This document shows positions 1-8,228 of a DNA stretch of 35,546 bases, piece after piece. Below the pieces are notes generated by a model that made no database searches, was not told the DNA's origin, and saw nothing but the letters and a program-made list of their open reading frames with translations. The stretch is from Clostridiaceae bacterium. Its GTDB lineage: Bacteria > Bacillota > Clostridia > Lachnospirales > Lachnospiraceae. Positions within the stretch are counted from its first letter, which is position 1. Each line of letters begins with the position of its first letter. The DNA is taken from NCBI GenBank assembly GCA_910575585.1, contig CAJTGF010000056.1, forward strand, positions 1 through 35,546, written 5' to 3'. A program made the position numbers and the translations under genes.

Positions 1-394
1 CTGAGACAAGGAATTCCCGATACCCCGCTTTTACAGATGCGTAAGCAGATGTAAAAGGCAAGTACTGTGAGCGGCGACGTAGGAGCCGAGCACAGTACTT
101 GAGGGCTTGCCCCGGGGAGGTTCATTTGCCATTCCAAAAAATTCATGTAAATCTTCCACTATTAGTTCATCTCCAGTAAGATTGTACTAATGGAAGGGGA
201 AAAGCGGAATGAACTAATATTTCAGTTTTTATATGAACAAATATATAAATAAGGAAACATGCAATCTTTATGGTATACTGGAGAGGACAGAATAGAAATT
301 GATAAAATTCCGCGTAATCTGATATTATCTAAGGCAAAATGAATGAAACAAAGTTAATAGGAACAATTCTTAAATGGATAAATGGAGCTGAATA
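1..394. other. Non-coding leader with two consecutive hairpins
   Basis: I see no convincing gene in the first 394 bases. Two hairpins stand next to each other. The first has 8-bp arms CTTTTACA (28-35) and TGTAAAAG (50-57). The second has perfect 10-bp arms AAGTACTGTG (60-69) and CACAGTACTT (91-100), with an inner CGGC/GCCG stem (72-75/85-88). No long T-run follows, so neither is a textbook terminator. They could belong to a structured RNA, a dispersed repeat, or the 3' end of something to the left. Positions 120-394 are AT-rich and hold no feature I can support beyond being the upstream region of the phosphoesterase gene. Confidence 0.45.
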
Positions 395-1264
395 ATGAAA
401 AAGTGGAAACATTGGAAAGGTACGATAAAACTGTGTATACTTAGCACAGCGCTTTTCACAGTAATCATATGGACCATATGGGGCAATACGGCGTTGATGG
501 TGAACACAGTCACGGTCACAGCAGGTCGTATCCCTGCTGCATTTTCCGGCTTCCGGATTGCACAGGTGTCAGATCTGCACAATGCCGAATTTGGTGAAAA
601 CAATGTAAGGCTGTTAGAGCTGCTTTCAGAGAGCAGGCCGGACATCATCGTGATCACAGGGGATCTGGTGGATTCCGGGCATACAGATATCGACATAGCC
701 ATCAGCTTTGTAGAGGAAGCGGCTTGGATCGCACCGGTTTATTATGTGACGGGCAACCATGAAGCGAGGCTGTCACAATATGACAGACTAAGGAACGGGC
801 TGGAGGCGGCTGGCGTGTCTATGCTTGAGGACAGGGCGGTGGAGCTGGAGCGTGACGGTGAAAAGATCACACTGGTTGGGCTTTCCGACCCGGACTTTAC
901 AGTGAGGAGCGATATATTCGGGGAAGTACCTGCCATGGTCAGCACAAAGTTGGACAGTCTGGCTGATACAGAAAGCAGCTACACGATCCTGCTCTCACAT
1001 CGGCCGGAGCTGTTTGAAAGTTATGCGAGCAGCGGCATTGACCTGGTATTGAGCGGTCATGCACATGGCGGTCAGTTCCGTCTCCCGTTTATAGGCGGTC
1101 TGGTCGCTCCGAACCAGGGTCTGTTCCCAAAGTATGATGCAGGGTTATATACGGAGAGCAGTACACAAATGGTAGTCAGCCGTGGTATCGGCAACAGCAT
1201 CATACCAGTCCGGTTTAACAACAGACCGGAGATTGTTATGGTGGAACTATTTGCAGGGCAGTAA
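395..1264 (+). CDS. Membrane-anchored calcineurin-like metallophosphoesterase (YkuE-type)
   Basis: This 289-aa protein belongs to the binuclear-metal phosphoesterase family; the substrate cannot be read from sequence. One hydrophobic segment at about residues 11-29 follows a lysine-rich start, so it is probably anchored with the catalytic domain outside. The metal-binding motifs are complete and in order: DLH (60-62), GD (89-90), GNHE (120-123), SHRPE and SGHAHGG near the C-terminus. Length and layout fit the YkuE-like branch, whose members are often annotated as phosphoesterases or UDP-sugar/lipid hydrolases. The ATG at 395 follows a weak GGAG about 10 bases upstream. The gene is monocistronic and is followed by a terminator-like hairpin. 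Confidence 0.88.
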   Translation: MKKWKHWKGTIKLCILSTALFTVIIWTIWGNTALMVNTVTVTAGRIPAAFSGFRIAQVSDLHNAEFGENNVRLLELLSESRPDIIVITGDLVDSGHTDIDIAISFVEEAAWIAPVYYVTGNHEARLSQYDRLRNGLEAAGVSMLEDRAVELERDGEKITLVGLSDPDFTVRSDIFGEVPAMVSTKLDSLADTESSYTILLSHRPELFESYASSGIDLVLSGHAHGGQFRLPFIGGLVAPNQGLFPKYDAGLYTESSTQMVVSRGIGNSIIPVRFNNRPEIVMVELFAGQ

Positions 1265-1305
1265 AAAGTCTACATAGGATTTTGAGGAGAGCAACAGAGA
1301 AAAGT

Positions 1306-1338
1306 AGGGACTGTCGGGAAATAGATAGTCCCTTTAAT
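1306..1338 (+). terminator. Probable terminator after the phosphoesterase gene
   Basis: Inverted repeat AGGGACT (1306-1312) / AGTCCCT (1327-1333) followed by a short T-rich stretch. It lies between the phosphoesterase gene and the convergent MocR-type gene. Confidence 0.6.
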
Positions 1339-1355
1339 ATTCTGGTATCTCAAAT

Positions 1356-2783
1356 TCAGACAAAGAAATTCATCTGCTTTTCTTCAAATATATTTTTTAA
1401 CAGCAGCAGCCCTTTTCTTAAATCATCTTCCGTATCGGGTGAAGCAATAGATACCCGGACATAGGATGATTTGTTTTCGTTCTGCATTGCGAAACGGTGT
1501 GAGCCAAGTACATGAATCCCTTTCTGCAATGCCAGTAACTCCAACTCCTCGCTTGCCAGATGGCCGGGGAGTGGCAGCCAGTGGAAAAACCGCTCGATAG
1601 TATCAGTCTCGGATAATGGAAGAAAAATCTTCCGTGAAAAAATGGTTCTGAATATCTGGTTTCGTTTTCGGGCAGAAAGGATTTTCTGCCTCACGATATT
1701 TTCCGCCTCGCCGTTTTCAATCAGCTCTGCAATGATCTCACTGTTGAGGGACACGGTTTTCAGGTTGATGCCCAGCATCCCGGAAACCAGCAGCTCCCGG
1801 TATCGGTCCGGAAAGGCAAGAAAGGCGACCCGCAGTCCGGCGCATAACGATTTTGAGATGCTGCAGATGTGGACGGTCTGTTCCGGCAGAAGGGAAAAGA
1901 ACGACTCTGCAGCAGGAGCGGTGCGGCCATAAGCGGAGAGGAAGGAATAAATGTCGTCCTCTATCACAAGCAGATGGAACTGCCGGATGATCTCTGCCAG
2001 TTCCAGCCTGCGTGGCTGCGGCATAAAGATACTTGTGGGGTTGCTGCAGGTCGGCATGAGGTAGACACCGTTTATCCCCGTATTCCGGCAAGCTGCCATA
2101 AGCCCATCGGGAGACATGCCATCTCCATCCGCGGGTACAGCAATCAGTTGGATGTGCAGGAAATTGGCAAGTTCCTTAAAGTTTGTATAGGTAAAGGTAT
2201 CTACGGCTATTTTATCTCCGGCCTTGAAAAGTGAAATAAGTATGACAGACAGGGCATTCTGCGCCCCGGCAGAGAGCAGGATGTTTTCTTCCCCGGCGTT
2301 TACTCCAATCCGGCGCAGCCATTTCCGGGCGGCGCTTATCTGCCGCTTCGTTCCCAGGGGGCTGCTGTATTCAAAAAGCCTTATGGATTCATCCCTTTCC
2401 AAAACAAGCCGCGCCATACTTTGGATGGCACGGTTGCTTTCATAGAATGGCTTGATCATGCCCATTTCGATGATGCCGCCCTCTTTTTCTATAAAAGTAT
2501 TTTTGACGGATGTGCCGGGGGAAACAAAAGTTCCGCGGCCCGTGACGGCATACAGGAGTCCTTTCAGTTCGCACAGCTTGTATGCCTTTGTGACTGTGCT
2601 TAAGTTCAGGTCGAGGAAATCGGCAAGTTCCCGCTGGGGCGGCAGCTTTGTGTCAGCCGGCAGTTTCCCGGACAGGATATCCGCCTCAAGGCTTGCGGCT
2701 ATGGAAATGTAATAGGGTTTTTCCAGTCTGGATTTCTGCGGCCTCCATGACATGGGGTAATCTTCAAAGGAATTGACAGGCAT
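1356..2783 (-). CDS. MocR-type regulator (GntR winged helix fused to class-I aminotransferase)
   Basis: A 475-aa one-component regulator: an N-terminal GntR winged helix (about residues 25-90, with LPPQRELADFLDLNLSTVTK) and a fold-type I aminotransferase domain. The expected PLP-binding lysine is in SISKSL at about residue 311. MocR proteins usually sense PLP or an amino-acid-related effector. I chose the ATG at 2783 because GGAGGGA lies 6 bases upstream; an in-frame ATG at 2834 would fall inside the promoter repeats. It is divergent from an ECF S-component and a MATE exporter, so it probably controls these and itself. PdxR-like control of a vitamin B6 S-component is one possibility, but the substrate is not shown by the sequence. 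Confidence 0.88.
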   Translation of the reverse strand: MPVNSFEDYPMSWRPQKSRLEKPYYISIAASLEADILSGKLPADTKLPPQRELADFLDLNLSTVTKAYKLCELKGLLYAVTGRGTFVSPGTSVKNTFIEKEGGIIEMGMIKPFYESNRAIQSMARLVLERDESIRLFEYSSPLGTKRQISAARKWLRRIGVNAGEENILLSAGAQNALSVILISLFKAGDKIAVDTFTYTNFKELANFLHIQLIAVPADGDGMSPDGLMAACRNTGINGVYLMPTCSNPTSIFMPQPRRLELAEIIRQFHLLVIEDDIYSFLSAYGRTAPAAESFFSLLPEQTVHICSISKSLCAGLRVAFLAFPDRYRELLVSGMLGINLKTVSLNSEIIAELIENGEAENIVRQKILSARKRNQIFRTIFSRKIFLPLSETDTIERFFHWLPLPGHLASEELELLALQKGIHVLGSHRFAMQNENKSSYVRVSIASPDTEDDLRKGLLLLKNIFEEKQMNFFV

Positions 2784-2800
2784 GGGTCTCCCTCCACAAA

Positions 2801-2853
2801 ATTGTATGCAACACAATTCTAACATTGTATGCATATAATTTCAAGTTTATAAT
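2801..2853. promoter_or_regulatory. Divergent overlapping promoters with perfect MocR-type direct repeat
   Basis: ATTGTATGCA occurs at 2801-2810 and again at 2824-2833. The plus-strand promoter reads TTGTAT (2825-2830), a 17-bp spacer and TATAAT (2848-2853), and drives the ECF S-component. The minus-strand promoter reads TTGAAA (complement of 2839-2844), 17 bp and TAGAAT (complement of 2816-2821), and drives the regulator. The second repeat lies inside both promoters. MocR/GntR proteins are known to bind direct repeats, so this is the likely operator; that it is bound by the adjacent regulator is inference. Confidence 0.72.
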
Positions 2854-2949
2854 GGGCCATGTACAAAGCAATCCAGTTGAAAACAAGGAGGAAAATTCCT
2901 CTGCTCGCTGAGAGCAGCTCGCATTTTTCCTCCGGAAAAACGAGGAGGA

Positions 2950-3501
2950 ATGGTTATGAAGAAAATCACGATAAGGGAGATCGCCCGGATTGGAATCATG
3001 GCGGCGGCAGTGTATGTGGCATCGGCCTTTCTGCAGGTTCCCATCCCCACGGCGATAGACAACACAAGGTTACATATGGGGAACGTCATGTGCCTGTTAT
3101 CCGGTATGCTTTTGGGACCCCTGCAGGGCGGGCTTGCGGCTGGAATCGGCTCCATGTTCTTTGACCTGACGAACCCGGCCTATATTGCCTCTGCGCCTTT
3201 TACCTTTATCTTCAAATTTGTCATGGCATGGATATGCGGGAAGATAACATCCGGCAGCCCGGCACATCGGAAACAGCGGTATGTGGTCGGCGGCATCGCT
3301 GGCGCTTTTGCCTATGTGGTCCTTTACCTGTCAAAGAGTTTTATTGAACACAGGTTTGTATTGGGGCTGCCTCTGGAAGCGGTCATGTTGACAGTCACGC
3401 AGAAAGCGGTGGTGTCCAGTGTAAATGCCATTGTAGCCTGTGTGGTGGCGGTTCCCCTTGGCCTCGCCCTGCGCCCTGTGATGGCGAAGATGATAAAATA
3501 A
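2950..3501 (+). CDS. ECF transporter S-component, substrate unknown (possibly vitamin B6-like)
   Basis: A 183-aa integral membrane protein with about six hydrophobic segments and the stretch HMGNVMCLLSGMLLGP, followed by a glycine-rich loop typical of ECF S-components. These proteins bind a vitamin or its precursor and dock on a shared EcfAAT energising module; none is encoded here, consistent with a group II ECF transporter. It is first in the plus-strand unit divergent from the MocR-type gene and is followed after 2 bases by a MATE exporter. Control by a PLP-dependent regulator hints at B6-type or amine-related cargo, but this is inference. The start may be the ATG at 2950 or the ATG at 2956 (MKKITIRE). 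Confidence 0.78.
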   Translation: MVMKKITIREIARIGIMAAAVYVASAFLQVPIPTAIDNTRLHMGNVMCLLSGMLLGPLQGGLAAGIGSMFFDLTNPAYIASAPFTFIFKFVMAWICGKITSGSPAHRKQRYVVGGIAGAFAYVVLYLSKSFIEHRFVLGLPLEAVMLTVTQKAVVSSVNAIVACVVAVPLGLALRPVMAKMIK

Positions 3502-3503
3502 TT

Positions 3504-4805
3504 ATGGAAATGGATATGACAAAGGGAAAGCCCGTTAAGGTGCTGCTGAAATTTTCAGTCCCGCTGTTTGCGGGGAATATCATGCAGAACCTCTACAATG
3601 TTTTCGATACGGCGGTTGTGGGGCATGTATTAGGAAAAGACGCTCTGGCTGCCGTGGGAAACTCATATGTTCCCATGCTGATCATAAACAGCATTATTCT
3701 GGGGCTTTCCTCCGGCATTCTGATTTTGCTGGCGCAGGTGTATGGTTCAGGGGAAAAGGTACAGGGCTGCATGGGCTCCATCCGGACGCTGGTCTTCCTG
3801 ACCGGAGGCGGTCTGGCCTGCATATTTTTTCTGTCTGCGGGATGGGTTTTCAGGGCAATGGGTATCCCTGCGGCTGCTGCCCGCCCTGCGGCAGAGTATT
3901 TGAGGATCACGGCATTGGGAATCCCATTCCTGTCAGCATACAACTTTTACTCTGCGGTGGTGAAGGCCGGAGGGGACGCAAGGACGCCGGTACGGAATAT
4001 GTTCGTTTCCTGCCTTATGAATATGGTGCTTGATTATGTGTTCGTTGTAATCCTCCGGCTGGGGATAAGAGGGGCGGCATCTGCAACGGTGATTTCCCAG
4101 GCGGCAGCAGGGCTGGCCGTTTTCCATTTATGCCGTAAAGATAAAAAGGCACTGGCGGTGCGGCCTGACTTTAAGTATGTACTGCCCGTATTCCGTCTTG
4201 GCGTGACAAGCATCGTGCAGAATGGAGCCTCCGCTGTCAGTATGTTCTTTATACAGGGAGTGATCAACCGGTTTGGCATCAATGAAATATCGGCCTATGC
4301 AGCGGCATATAGGATTGAAACGATACTGACAATCCCAGCAGTCAATCTGGGGGCTTCGCTCAGTGTTTTCACAGCGCAGAATGCGGGGGCTAAAAATTTT
4401 GAAAGATGCCGTAAGGGGTTGAGGGACGGGTTTAAGATTTCAATGGTATTTGCGGCTGCGGTTGTAGCTGCTATATGGGCCGCCTCGCCGCAGTTCATGT
4501 ACCTGTTGGTGGGAGACGAAGGGGAAATTGTCCGCATCGGGGTGCGCTATCTCCATATCGTTTCCCTGACATTTCCCTTCTGCGTCAGCCTTTATCTGCT
4601 CACGAATTTCCTGCGCGGGGCAGGGGAGATTGTATATCCGGTTTTTAATACCATGCTTGAATTAGGGTTCCGTACAGCCTTTGCCTTTGTTTCGGTGCGG
4701 TATATCGGATTTTATGGAATCATGCTCTGCAGGCCATTGAGTTTTCTTATAAGTACGGCCAGTCTGTCCTGCCGGTATTTCACAAAAAAATGGCAGGGTC
4801 GATAA
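3504..4805 (+). CDS. MATE family efflux transporter
   Basis: A 433-aa protein with about 12 hydrophobic segments and a typical MATE beginning (DMTKGKPVKVLLKFSVPLF, then NLYNVFDTAVVGHVLG). MATE proteins export cationic drugs or metabolites using Na+ or H+ gradients. It begins 2 bases after the ECF S-component stop and is probably co-transcribed and under the MocR-type regulator. The true start may be the ATG at 3504 or 3510; neither has a clear ribosome site, so translational coupling is likely. The reading frame remains open after its stop codon into the relic at 4830-4940, as discussed there. Confidence 0.87.
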   Translation: MEMDMTKGKPVKVLLKFSVPLFAGNIMQNLYNVFDTAVVGHVLGKDALAAVGNSYVPMLIINSIILGLSSGILILLAQVYGSGEKVQGCMGSIRTLVFLTGGGLACIFFLSAGWVFRAMGIPAAAARPAAEYLRITALGIPFLSAYNFYSAVVKAGGDARTPVRNMFVSCLMNMVLDYVFVVILRLGIRGAASATVISQAAAGLAVFHLCRKDKKALAVRPDFKYVLPVFRLGVTSIVQNGASAVSMFFIQGVINRFGINEISAYAAAYRIETILTIPAVNLGASLSVFTAQNAGAKNFERCRKGLRDGFKISMVFAAAVVAAIWAASPQFMYLLVGDEGEIVRIGVRYLHIVSLTFPFCVSLYLLTNFLRGAGEIVYPVFNTMLELGFRTAFAFVSVRYIGFYGIMLCRPLSFLISTASLSCRYFTKKWQGR

Positions 4806-4829
4806 GGGATAAGACGTTTTGATAATTCA

Positions 4830-4940
4830 GAAACAGTCCGGGAGGCATACAGGCAAAGCACTGAAAATCTGAAATCCTATATGTACCGCCAGTGGAGCCT
4901 TGTTGGGGGAATAGCTGGCGCGTTCAAGGAGAGGGGATAA
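4830..4940 (+). pseudogene. Gene-tail relic, copy 1 of a 111-bp repeat
   Basis: An open stretch of 36 codons plus stop, with no start codon of its own, reading ETVREAYRQSTENLKSY and then a W-containing tail ending in KERG. A second copy at 12007-12117 is about 88% identical and encodes nearly the same peptide. The third-position pattern of differences suggests both were once coding. It is the C-terminal end of a protein I do not recognise. Both copies lie directly downstream of an intact gene and, by chance or design, in the frame of that gene's stop codon. Confidence 0.6.
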
Positions 4941-4948
4941 GTGATAAA

Positions 4949-4977
4949 GCCGGAAAAGGGATATTGCCTTTTCCGGC
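4949..4977. terminator. Bidirectional hairpin between convergent units
   Basis: Perfect 11-bp arms GCCGGAAAAGG (4949-4959) and CCTTTTCCGGC (4967-4977) with a 7-base loop. It sits between the plus-strand relic and the 3' end of the minus-strand MerR gene and is probably a terminator for one or both. Confidence 0.65.
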
Positions 4978-4987
4978 AGAGTAATAC

Positions 4988-5368
4988 TCAGGAAGAAACA
5001 TTATTCTGTGTTCGTTCAATCTCATTTCTATAAAACTCGATTTTTTCATCCAGTTTTATCTTATGCTCCTGTAGCCGTGTAATCTGCTCATTGAGTGCCT
5101 GTCGGTGTTGCACCAGCATTTCCATTCTTTCAGAAAGGGTTGGATCACCGTCAGCGCGTAGCTCGGCATAGTGTCTGATTTCCTTAATGGGCATACCCGT
5201 ATCTTTCAGGCGTTTGATAAACGCAATCCATGTGAGGTCGTTATCGGAATAGCAGCGGCGGTTGCCGGAATTGCGCTCCGGGGCAATCAGCCTTTCCTGT
5301 TCATAGTAGCGCAGGGTATGGATGCCAAGCCCCGTCAGTTTTGAAAATTCCCCGATGGAATATTCCAT
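4988..5368 (-). CDS. MerR family transcriptional regulator
   Basis: A 126-aa regulator with the MerR winged helix-turn-helix in the first 70 residues (YSIGEFSKLTGLGIHTLRYYE, then RRCYSDNDL) and a C-terminal antiparallel coiled coil (about 75-120). There is no cysteine cluster for metal sensing, so it resembles the small-molecule/stress MerR proteins that often pair with a dehydrogenase or reductase. It is divergent from the short-chain dehydrogenase at 5452, and the intergenic region contains an optimal MerR-type promoter facing that gene. MerR proteins twist such long-spacer promoters to activate them, so the dehydrogenase is the likely target. Confidence 0.9.
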   Translation of the reverse strand: MEYSIGEFSKLTGLGIHTLRYYEQERLIAPERNSGNRRCYSDNDLTWIAFIKRLKDTGMPIKEIRHYAELRADGDPTLSERMEMLVQHRQALNEQITRLQEHKIKLDEKIEFYRNEIERTQNNVSS

Positions 5369-5388
5369 AAAAAATCACTCCAATCCTC

Positions 5389-5419
5389 TTGACATAGAGT
5401 TCACTCTACATTGTATGGT
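5389..5419 (+). promoter_or_regulatory. MerR-type promoter with 19-bp spacer and central dyad
   Basis: TTGACA (5389-5394) and TATGGT (5414-5419) are separated by 19 bp, the elongated spacer characteristic of MerR-activated promoters. Between them lies TAGAGT (5395-5400) / ACTCTA (5403-5408), a perfect 6-bp dyad. It faces the short-chain dehydrogenase gene. Confidence 0.75.
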
Positions 5420-5451
5420 TGGATTATATCAAATCGAAGGAGGATTATCAA

Positions 5452-6243
5452 ATGGTTCAGGAAAAAGGAAAATATACGGTCATCACCGGGGCAAGCTCCG
5501 GCATTGGGTATGAAACGGCAAAGGCATTTGCAGCGCGGGGAAAAAATCTGGTCATAGCAGCAAGGCGCAGGGATAACCTGGAGATGCTGAAAAAGGAGAT
5601 ATTGGAGGAATATCCGGATTTGGATGTTGTTATCCGAAGTACAGATTTATCCGTCCCGGAAAATGTGTACCGGTTATATGAGGGGCTGAAAGATTATGGG
5701 ATAGAGACGTGGGTAAATAACGCAGGTTTTGGAAATTATGGCAGCGTGGCAGATCAGGACTTGAAAAAAATTGGGGCAATGTTGCATCTGAATATAGAGG
5801 CGTTGACGATACTGTCCTCCCTGTTTGTCCGTGACTATAAGGATGCAGAGGGAACGCAGCTTATCAACGTGTCTTCATGCGGAGGCTATACCATTGTGCC
5901 TACGGCTGTGACGTACTGTGCGGCGAAGTTTTATGTCAGCACATTTACGGAGGGACTGGTATGGGAACTGAAAGAGGCAGGGGCGAAAATGAAAGCAAAA
6001 GTGCTGGCGCCTGCGGCGACAAAGACGGAATTCGGCATGGTGGCAAACAATGTCAGTGAATACGACTATGATAAATCTTTCGGAACATATCACACAAGCA
6101 GGCAGATGGCCGGATTCCTGCTTGAACTGTATGACAGTGAAAAAGTGGTGGGACTGGTAGACAGAGAGAATTTTTGTTTCCGGCTGGCTGCCCCGCTGTT
6201 TCCCTATGCAGGAAATTCATCACATAATCAGCAGCGTATGTGA
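5452..6243 (+). CDS. Short-chain dehydrogenase/reductase (SDR)
   Basis: A 263-aa NAD(P)-dependent oxidoreductase. Visible motifs are the cofactor-binding TGASSGIG (residues 12-19), the NNAG structural motif, the catalytic serine in NVSSCGG and the YCAAK active-site Tyr/Lys. The basic AARRR after the second strand suggests NADP(H) preference. The ATG at 5452 is chosen because GAAGGAGG sits 8 bases upstream; an upstream in-frame start at 5419 would overlap the promoter. The substrate is unknown. The MerR gene is divergent and its predicted operator lies in this promoter, so expression is probably inducible. Confidence 0.9.
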   Translation: MVQEKGKYTVITGASSGIGYETAKAFAARGKNLVIAARRRDNLEMLKKEILEEYPDLDVVIRSTDLSVPENVYRLYEGLKDYGIETWVNNAGFGNYGSVADQDLKKIGAMLHLNIEALTILSSLFVRDYKDAEGTQLINVSSCGGYTIVPTAVTYCAAKFYVSTFTEGLVWELKEAGAKMKAKVLAPAATKTEFGMVANNVSEYDYDKSFGTYHTSRQMAGFLLELYDSEKVVGLVDRENFCFRLAAPLFPYAGNSSHNQQRM

Positions 6244-6301
6244 AAAATAGGTAATTATAAAGAATGCAGTAACTGTATTAAAGGAGACCGTTGCTATGGC
6301 A

Positions 6302-6328
6302 AACCGCCATATGCGGCGGTTAATTTTT
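6302..6328 (+). terminator. Terminator with CCGCCATATGCGGCGG core
   Basis: Arms AACCGCC (6302-6308) and GGCGGTT (6315-6321) followed by AATTTTT. Closely similar hairpins occur at 9310-9342 and 14870-14887, so this is a recurring terminator-like element in the region. Confidence 0.65.
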
Positions 6329-6472
6329 GCAGAAATCGCTTGAAAAGATCAGATAATTTCCGCAGGAAATAGAACCGATAAATCTGAAAAATGAAGATAT
6401 TTTACAAGACGCAGAAAAAAATAAGAGGTAAAATGGCTCTTGACAAAATTCAAAAATTCGGAGGTAATCCAC

Positions 6473-7315
6473 ATGAAGAAAGAAATAAGGACAGTGGTAT
6501 ATGATGATGAATTGAGGATGGAGGCATATCGCTTTGAGGGAATCGTGCAGCCGTTTCCAAGCCATTTCCATGAGCATTATGTCATTGGGTTTGTGGAGAA
6601 AGGGGAGCGTGTGCTTTCCTGCCGTGACAGGGAGTATGCCATAGAAGAAGGCAGCATCGTGCTTTTCAATCCGGGTGACAGCCATGCCTGCGTACAGAGT
6701 GATGAAGGGACGTTTGATTACCGGGGCTTCAACATTTCAAAGGAGGTCATGCTCGACTTGGCAGAGGAAGTGACGGGGAAACGGGAGCTTCCGGGATTTT
6801 CAAGAAATGTTATCTGCGATGAGGAGGTAGCCTGCCATCTGCGCCCGTTGCATGAGATGGTCATGAAAGGGACGGGGGAGTTTAAGAAAGAGGAGACTCT
6901 GCTGTTCCTGCTCTCGTACCTCATCCAGAATTACGGGAAGCCATTTGAAAGCTGCATCCCGGAGTGCAGGCAGGAGATTGAAAAAGCCTGTGAATACATG
7001 ACAGCGCATTTTACAGAGCGCATTTATTTAGACCAGATCTGTCGCCACGCAGGGCTCAGCAAGTCAACGCTGCTGCGGGCCTTTACGAAGGAAAAAGGAG
7101 TCACACCGTACCGATACCTTGAAACAGTCCGAATCAATGAGGCAAAAAAGCTGTTATCGAAAGGAGTGCCGCCCGTGGAGGCAGCCATAAGGACAGGGTT
7201 CTCAGACCAGAGCCATTTTACAAATTATTTCAATCAGTTCATAGGGCTTGCGCCGGGTACTTACCGTGAGATATTCTCGGAAAAAGACGGGGAGGGTGGA
7301 CAGCATGGGGAATAG
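6473..7315 (+). CDS. AraC family transcriptional regulator with cupin-like sensor domain
   Basis: A 280-aa regulator. The N-terminal half is a cupin-type sensor (HFHEHYVIGFVEKGER, then NPGDSHAC), and the C-terminal 100 residues form the double helix-turn-helix of AraC proteins (ICRHAGLSKSTLLRAF and AIRTGFSDQSHFTNYF). The ATG at 6473 has CGGAGG 8 bases upstream and gives the normal family start; an upstream in-frame ATG at 6440 is less likely. Its last 11 bases overlap the start of the EamA transporter gene, so the two are co-transcribed and the regulator probably controls that exporter in response to an unknown small molecule. Confidence 0.9.
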   Translation: MKKEIRTVVYDDELRMEAYRFEGIVQPFPSHFHEHYVIGFVEKGERVLSCRDREYAIEEGSIVLFNPGDSHACVQSDEGTFDYRGFNISKEVMLDLAEEVTGKRELPGFSRNVICDEEVACHLRPLHEMVMKGTGEFKKEETLLFLLSYLIQNYGKPFESCIPECRQEIEKACEYMTAHFTERIYLDQICRHAGLSKSTLLRAFTKEKGVTPYRYLETVRINEAKKLLSKGVPPVEAAIRTGFSDQSHFTNYFNQFIGLAPGTYREIFSEKDGEGGQHGE

Positions 7316-8228
7316 GAAATCAGCCGGGCACAGCGCGCCCCGCTTTATCGGGTGTCTGGCGGCGTTGTTCACCATCATCATATGGGGGACGACATTCATA
7401 TCCACCAAAGTCCTGCTTACGGATTTTATGCCGGTGGAAATACTGTTTTTCCGCTTTGTCATGGGATATGCGGCATTATTTTTGGTTTGCCCGCACCGTA
7501 TGAAGGGCATGGGGCGCAGGCAGGAATTGACTTTTGTACTGGCAGGACTGTGTGGGATATGTTTATATTACCTGCTGGAGAATATCGCGCTTACATATAC
7601 GATGGCGTCTAACGTGGGAGTCATCATTTCGGTTGCACCTTTTTTCACGGCAATCCTGTCACGCCTGTTCCTGAAATCAGAAGGGAAGCTAAAAGCAAAT
7701 TTTTTTATAGGCTTTGTAGTGGCAATGGTGGGTGTTGCGTTGATCAGCTTTAACGGCTCCAGGATGGAACTGAATCCGATGGGGGATTTGCTGGCAGTCC
7801 TTGCGGCTTTTGTATGGGCGTGTTATTCCATACTGACAAGGAAGATCAGCAGTTTCGGTTACCCGGTCATACTTACCACGCGGAGGACATTCTTTTACGG
7901 CATCCTGTTCATGGTTCCGGCATTGTTCCTTTTCGATTTTGAAATCGGGCTGGAACGGTTTGCGGATGTGACGCATTTGCTGAATATTCTGTATCTTGGG
8001 CTGGGGGCGTCCGCACTCTGCTTTGTCACATGGAACTTTGCGGTAAAAGTGCTTGGTGCGGTCAAGACCAGTGTCTATATTTACATGGTTCCCGTCATAA
8101 CGGTGGTGACTTCCGTGCTGGTGCTGAAGGAGCCGGTGATGTGGGTTTCCATTATGGGGACGGTTTTGGCGGTTGCGGGGCTTTTCCTTTCTGAATATAA
8201 CGGGAAGGGGAGTGGGAACAGTGAATGA
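7305..8228 (+). CDS. EamA/DMT family transporter
   Basis: A 307-aa membrane protein with about ten hydrophobic segments and the duplicated EamA architecture (IIWGTTFISTKVLL in the first repeat, AAFVWACYSILTRKIS opening the second). Family members export amino acids or metabolites; the cargo is not evident. The ATG at 7305 overlaps the AraC gene by 11 bases and has GGAGGG upstream. The C-terminus overlaps the next gene's GTG start by 8 bases, indicating a tightly coupled operon AraC-EamA-GNAT-like-DUF2000. Confidence 0.9.
   Translation: MGNRKSAGHSAPRFIGCLAALFTIIIWGTTFISTKVLLTDFMPVEILFFRFVMGYAALFLVCPHRMKGMGRRQELTFVLAGLCGICLYYLLENIALTYTMASNVGVIISVAPFFTAILSRLFLKSEGKLKANFFIGFVVAMVGVALISFNGSRMELNPMGDLLAVLAAFVWACYSILTRKISSFGYPVILTTRRTFFYGILFMVPALFLFDFEIGLERFADVTHLLNILYLGLGASALCFVTWNFAVKVLGAVKTSVYIYMVPVITVVTSVLVLKEPVMWVSIMGTVLAVAGLFLSEYNGKGSGNSE

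Noticed and set aside
1738-2603. Several open frames on both strands inside the MocR-type gene
   Set aside because: They are frame shadows of a clear 475-aa protein and have no ribosome sites.
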